The translations under genes and the position numbers were made by a program. The notes under the pieces were generated by a model. That model did no database searches. It saw only the letters and a program-made list of their open reading frames with translations, and had not been told where the DNA came from. Shown one piece after another: positions 41,893 through 44,475 of a stretch of 44,475 bases of DNA. The stretch's first letter is position 1. Each line of letters starts with the position of its first letter. The DNA comes from Haloimpatiens lingqiaonensis (GTDB lineage Bacteria; Bacillota; Clostridia; Clostridiales; Clostridiaceae). The stretch covers positions 1-44,475 of the forward strand of contig NZ_CABDWS010000020.1 of the NCBI RefSeq assembly GCF_901447495.1, given 5' to 3'.

Positions 41893-42858
41893 CTAACTAC
41901 AATATATTTTCATCATCTCTTTAGCTATATTTTCAAATTCTTCCCTTAATTCATAGGGCTCTAATACTTCAGCACCTGCACCAAATCCTAAAATCCATAA
42001 CTTTATGCCCAAGGTACCATTTGCTACAAATTGGTATATAAAATATTCATCGGTTTCCTCTATTAATCTGCCTTCAATCATATTTTTTTCTGTAACCACA
42101 TTATAAAATTCTTTATTAAATTTAACTTTTATTTTAGTCTCTTCGCCACCATACATGTACCAAGTCTTTTTTAAATAGTCATACACATTAAACTCATCAC
42201 TTCTTACCCCTATTTCATCCAAAATAGTTACTTTTCCAATTCTATCTAATCTAAAATGCACAAGCTTTTCTTTATCTTCAGGCTTACCTATTATGTAATA
42301 TTTACCAAATTCACAAGCAAAGCTATAGGGTATTATTTTATGATTTCTATGATTTCCCGCAGCAGATCTATATGTAAATTCTATCTTATTTTCATATGCT
42401 ATAGCTCGTCTAATTTTGTTTAAATTAAACACTATAGGCTGATCGTTACAATTAGATGGCTTTTCACTATGAAGCATTTTACCTAACTTTTCTGCCTCTT
42501 CCTCAGGAAGTAAACCTAATAATCCCTTTTTTATTATATTCATCTTTGTTTCCATAAAATTTTGTGATTCTATTAATGTAGCCAATATTAAATTCACATC
42601 ATCGGCAGTAATAGGTTGTGTAGCCTTTAATAATCCTAATATGCCTTCCCTTTCTATTACATATTTAGCTTCACTTTTGTCATAAATTATTTCTGCATCC
42701 CATTCTTCCTCTAATTCCCTTTTGTAATTTCCAATAGTTTTTGGTGATACCTCAAATATGTTTGAAAGTTCTTCTTTTGTAGTTATCTCTCCTGATTTAA
42801 TTAGCCTAAACATTTCCAATAATTTTCTTGATTTACTATATTCAGAATACGGAAGCAC
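41893..42858 (-). CDS. WYL-domain transcriptional regulator
   Basis: The 321-residue protein has an N-terminal HTH (LIKSGEITTKEELSNIFEVS, PKTIGNYKRELEEEW), then a WYL domain (AIAYENKIEFTYRSAAGN, HKIIPYSFACEFGKYYIIG, LVHFRLDRIGKVTIL) and a C-terminal extension (WILGFGAGAEVLEPYELREE). WYL proteins sense nucleotides or nucleic acid ligands and control stress or defence genes. The start is GTG at 42858 with AGGAG 8 nt upstream; an ATG at 42876 has no SD. No obvious target operon is adjacent. Confidence 0.88.
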   Translation of the reverse strand: MLPYSEYSKSRKLLEMFRLIKSGEITTKEELSNIFEVSPKTIGNYKRELEEEWDAEIIYDKSEAKYVIEREGILGLLKATQPITADDVNLILATLIESQNFMETKMNIIKKGLLGLLPEEEAEKLGKMLHSEKPSNCNDQPIVFNLNKIRRAIAYENKIEFTYRSAAGNHRNHKIIPYSFACEFGKYYIIGKPEDKEKLVHFRLDRIGKVTILDEIGVRSDEFNVYDYLKKTWYMYGGEETKIKVKFNKEFYNVVTEKNMIEGRLIEETDEYFIYQFVANGTLGIKLWILGFGAGAEVLEPYELREEFENIAKEMMKIYCS

Positions 42859-43265
42859 ATTAATCACTCCTGTCATAAAATTTTACAAAACTTAACACTT
42901 AAATAAATTATATCATAAACTGTGAAAATTGTTGCCTGAAGTATTTAGCATAATATTTTTTTACATTTATATATTATTTTCACTAATTTATGTTGTTTTT
43001 TTAAATTACTCTTGAAAATCAATATATTTTAGTATAAAATTGGAAATAGATGCTTTAGACATTATTCTTTTATTTCTATTAAAACTAATGATATACATTG
43101 CATAATTTTATGCATTGGAAATACTCGCTTGAAACTCTATAATCACTAACAGTCATTTAAAGTAATTTTCTCTATCAGGTGTAATAGAGCTTAACTAAAC
43201 ACTAGATGAAGTAATAATGATTTATTTTGAAAATATTTACTAACTAGGGGGGGTAGTGAAATATT
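42859..43265. other. Divergent intergenic region between WYL and MEDS genes
   Basis: No gene. Contains a short hairpin TTGCATAA-tt-TTATGCAT near 43099-43117 and otherwise AT-rich sequence that must hold both divergent promoters. No confident -35/-10 pair was found. Confidence 0.35.
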
Positions 43266-43817
43266 ATGTCGTTAGATAGTGTTTTTGGCTCTCATTCGGC
43301 TTTTTATTATTATAGCAAGGAGCATTTATTTATTAATTTATTACATTATGTTAAAAAAGGCTTGGATAATAATGAGCTTATTTACATCTTAATGAAGGAA
43401 AATAAGTTTAAAGAACTTTCTTCATTTTTTACTAATCAAAACATCTCTACAGATAACATATATTTTTTCACAGAAGAGGCATTTAGTAATCTGACCAACA
43501 AATTAGATATAAATAATATTCAAAATGGTATGCTGAAAATATTAAATTCAGCTAATATTAAAGGTTTTTCAGGTATTAGACTTATAGAAGATTGCTCACA
43601 TATAATCACCCTTACTTCTAAGGAGTTTTTCCTAGAGTTAGAAAGAAAACTTACTAATTTGGTTAAAAACTCTAACATGTCCCTATTATGCACCTATGAT
43701 GTATATGAATATATACAAGCCTCTAGTGATAACTACATTGTAAACAAAGAAATTATAGATAACTCTATTCATTCACACTCACATTTTTTAAGGAAATTTG
43801 AGCTTCATGGTGCATAA
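43266..43817 (+). CDS. MEDS-domain (DcmR-like sensory) protein
   Basis: The 183-residue protein has the pattern of MEDS domains: HSAFYYYSKEHLFINLLHYV, KKGLDNNELIYILMKENKF, an IYFFTEEAFSNL segment and LLCTYDVYEYIQ near the end. These domains have a P-loop-lacking RecA-like fold and serve as ligand sensors in DcmR-type regulators and histidine kinases. Here the domain stands alone without HTH or kinase module. The SD is a G-rich stretch (AGGGGGGGTAG) with rather long spacing (~13 nt). A partner that transmits the signal is not obvious; the divergent WYL regulator is the nearest candidate. Confidence 0.6.
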   Translation: MSLDSVFGSHSAFYYYSKEHLFINLLHYVKKGLDNNELIYILMKENKFKELSSFFTNQNISTDNIYFFTEEAFSNLTNKLDINNIQNGMLKILNSANIKGFSGIRLIEDCSHIITLTSKEFFLELERKLTNLVKNSNMSLLCTYDVYEYIQASSDNYIVNKEIIDNSIHSHSHFLRKFELHGA

Positions 43818-43832
43818 TATACAAAGTTAAAA

Positions 43833-43866
43833 TTTCACCAACACATAAGGGAAAATATTGGTGAAG
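43833..43866 (+). other. Short hairpin after MEDS gene
   Basis: TTCACCAA and TTGGTGAA form an 8-bp stem around 18 nt. No T run follows, so it is not a convincing terminator on its own. Confidence 0.4.
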
Positions 43867-43898
43867 AATTTCACTAAATATAATGTTGAAATTATACT

Positions 43899-43948
43899 AA
43901 ATAAAATATGCCATATAATGCTTGAGCACTATATGGCATATTTTATTT
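43899..43948. terminator. Strong bidirectional terminator
   Basis: AAATAAAATATGCCATATA (43899-43917) pairs perfectly over 19 bp with TATATGGCATATTTTATTT (43930-43948), with a 12-nt loop. It ends the MEDS transcript and overlaps the last codons of the SEC-C remnant on the other strand. Confidence 0.9.
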
Positions 43949-44203
43949 ACCACAACATTTTTTGTATTTTTTTCCGCTTCCACAAGGGCAAGGTTCATTT
44001 CTTCCTATCTTTTGTTTATTTACTATTGTTGTTCCCTTATTACTAGATCTTTTCTGTATTTCATAAGGAGTGTATCCTTTTAAATTCCACATATTTGTTG
44101 TATTATAAGCTATACTTATAGAATTAATAAAATAATTAGCCTCATCCATATTTTTAAAATTAATAACTTTAGTTCTGCAAAATAAAAAGTCAAATTGGTA
44201 ATG
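43943..44203 (-). pseudogene. SEC-C motif protein, 5'-truncated next to an insertion sequence
   Basis: The C-terminal SEC-C zinc motif [20 protein letters not shown] is intact, preceded by [20 protein letters not shown] and [14 protein letters not shown], a linker common in Clostridial SEC-C proteins. An ATG at 44149 gives 68 residues but has no SD, and the homologous-looking reading frame continues upstream of it ([15 protein letters not shown]) to a stop at 44204-44206. Beyond that the sequence becomes the leader of the right-hand transposase. This indicates loss of the N-terminal part by IS insertion. Confidence 0.7.
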
Positions 44204-44229
44204 CTACCAAAAAATAAATATGGCACACC

Positions 44230-44285
44230 GACGGTTTCCGTGATATATAAAAGTTATTACTCAATTAATCACACGGGAGGTTGTC
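44230..44285 (+). promoter_or_regulatory. Leader hairpin that includes the SD of the right-hand transposase
   Basis: GAC...TCCGTGAT (44230-44244) pairs with ATCACaCGGGA...GTC (44268-44285), with one bulge and an internal GGTT/GGTT loop. The GGGAGG SD lies in the 3' arm. As at the left-hand IS, the ribosome site would be hidden in long read-through RNA. Confidence 0.5.
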
Positions 44286-44288
44286 AGT

Positions 44289-44475
44289 ATGCCAAATAAA
44301 TTTACTAACCATATTATATCCATAAATGATGAACTTTACAATTATTTAAATGATGTAAACTATGGAATGAATAAGCCACAATTTCATCATTTAACCACTA
44401 TTATTGATGGATTAATAAACTTAGATGGCACAAAATCCTTATTAAAAGTTTCAGAGCATATATTAACTGCTAAAA
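44289..44475 (+). CDS. IS transposase, N-terminal part (cut by window edge)
   Basis: The frame is open from ATG 44289 to the window edge, 62 residues starting MPNKFTNHIISINDELYNYL. The NKFTNHII start and KPQFHHLTTIIDGLINLDG segment resemble IS4/IS701-like transposases of Clostridia, where 'KPQ..HL....GLI' is a common N-terminal pattern. SD GGGAGG 8 nt upstream. Its insertion apparently removed the 5' part of the SEC-C gene. The catalytic residues lie outside the window. Confidence 0.75.
   Translation, partial: MPNKFTNHIISINDELYNYLNDVNYGMNKPQFHHLTTIIDGLINLDGTKSLLKVSEHILTAK

Noticed and set aside
1-44475. Composite transposon made by the two flanking IS elements
   Set aside because: The two transposases are unrelated in sequence, and the interior is largely ordinary chromosomal metabolism.
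1-44475. tRNA or rRNA genes
   Set aside because: No cloverleaf with a TTCRA-type T arm and no rRNA signatures were noticed on either strand by eye.

Overview
The window is AT-rich DNA (roughly 27-30% GC by eye) with strong purine-rich ribosome binding sites, frequent TTG and GTG starts, dense rho-independent terminators and long AT-rich intergenic repeats. Together with a YhcN/YlaJ-type spore lipoprotein, an NAD-epimerase-type threonine dehydrogenase, two-subunit glycine decarboxylase (GcvPA/GcvPB) and a DeoC/Pdp pair, this points to a spore-forming Clostridium sensu stricto, most like the C. sporogenes / proteolytic C. botulinum group. The species is inferred from style and gene content, not from a marker gene.

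Layout. The window is bounded by two unrelated insertion-sequence transposases, both cut by its edges (1-375, minus; 44289-44475, plus). At 863-5848 (minus) a DeoR regulator precedes a sodium:amino-acid symporter broken by a frameshift, an MFS carrier and a TIM-barrel sugar isomerase/epimerase. Then come a YhcN-type spore lipoprotein, queH, a 3-hydroxyacyl-CoA dehydrogenase, and a HesB/IscA-like cysteine-rich protein behind a 30-bp perfect palindrome. A minus-strand operon at 9940-14742 encodes a YdcF-like membrane protein, an OmpR-type regulator, a histidine kinase and a beta-propeller lipoprotein. A tandem glycine riboswitch with its terminator leads into gcvT-gcvH-gcvPA-gcvPB (17106-21699). 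Next are small hypothetical membrane proteins and an amidohydrolase, then lacI-type regulator / deoC / pdp (deoxynucleoside catabolism), a PatB/MalY-type C-S lyase, a class II aldolase, a secreted DUF2680-like protein, an ACT-domain protein, tdh, kbl and glyA. The right end has a GNAT acetyltransferase behind a ~320-nt structured leader, a ccdA / TlpA-thioredoxin / HMA-domain cluster, bioY behind a promoter with a BirA operator, a WYL regulator, a MEDS-domain protein, and a SEC-C protein whose 5' part was lost next to the right-hand IS.

How the genes work together. tdh and kbl convert threonine to glycine and acetyl-CoA. The glycine riboswitch then turns on the glycine cleavage enzymes, and glyA interconverts glycine, serine and methylene-THF, so 17-37 kb is largely a glycine/threonine/one-carbon module. 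GcvL (lipoamide dehydrogenase) is not in the window.

The most striking unexplained structure is a ~135-bp repeat with two hairpins, present four times in the same orientation (14811, 16877, 27416, 41628). It begins and ends with ATAAA-type sequence, and paired arms show compensatory or G-U-preserving changes between copies. One copy starts at the last T of the glycine-riboswitch terminator. Other notable items are a seven-unit TTACT(A/C)TAT repeat between the DeoR gene and its likely target, heptanucleotide-based tandem arrays in at least eight intergenic regions, duplicated gene 3' ends including stop codons, and two candidate structured RNAs (9061-9195 and 37823-38141).
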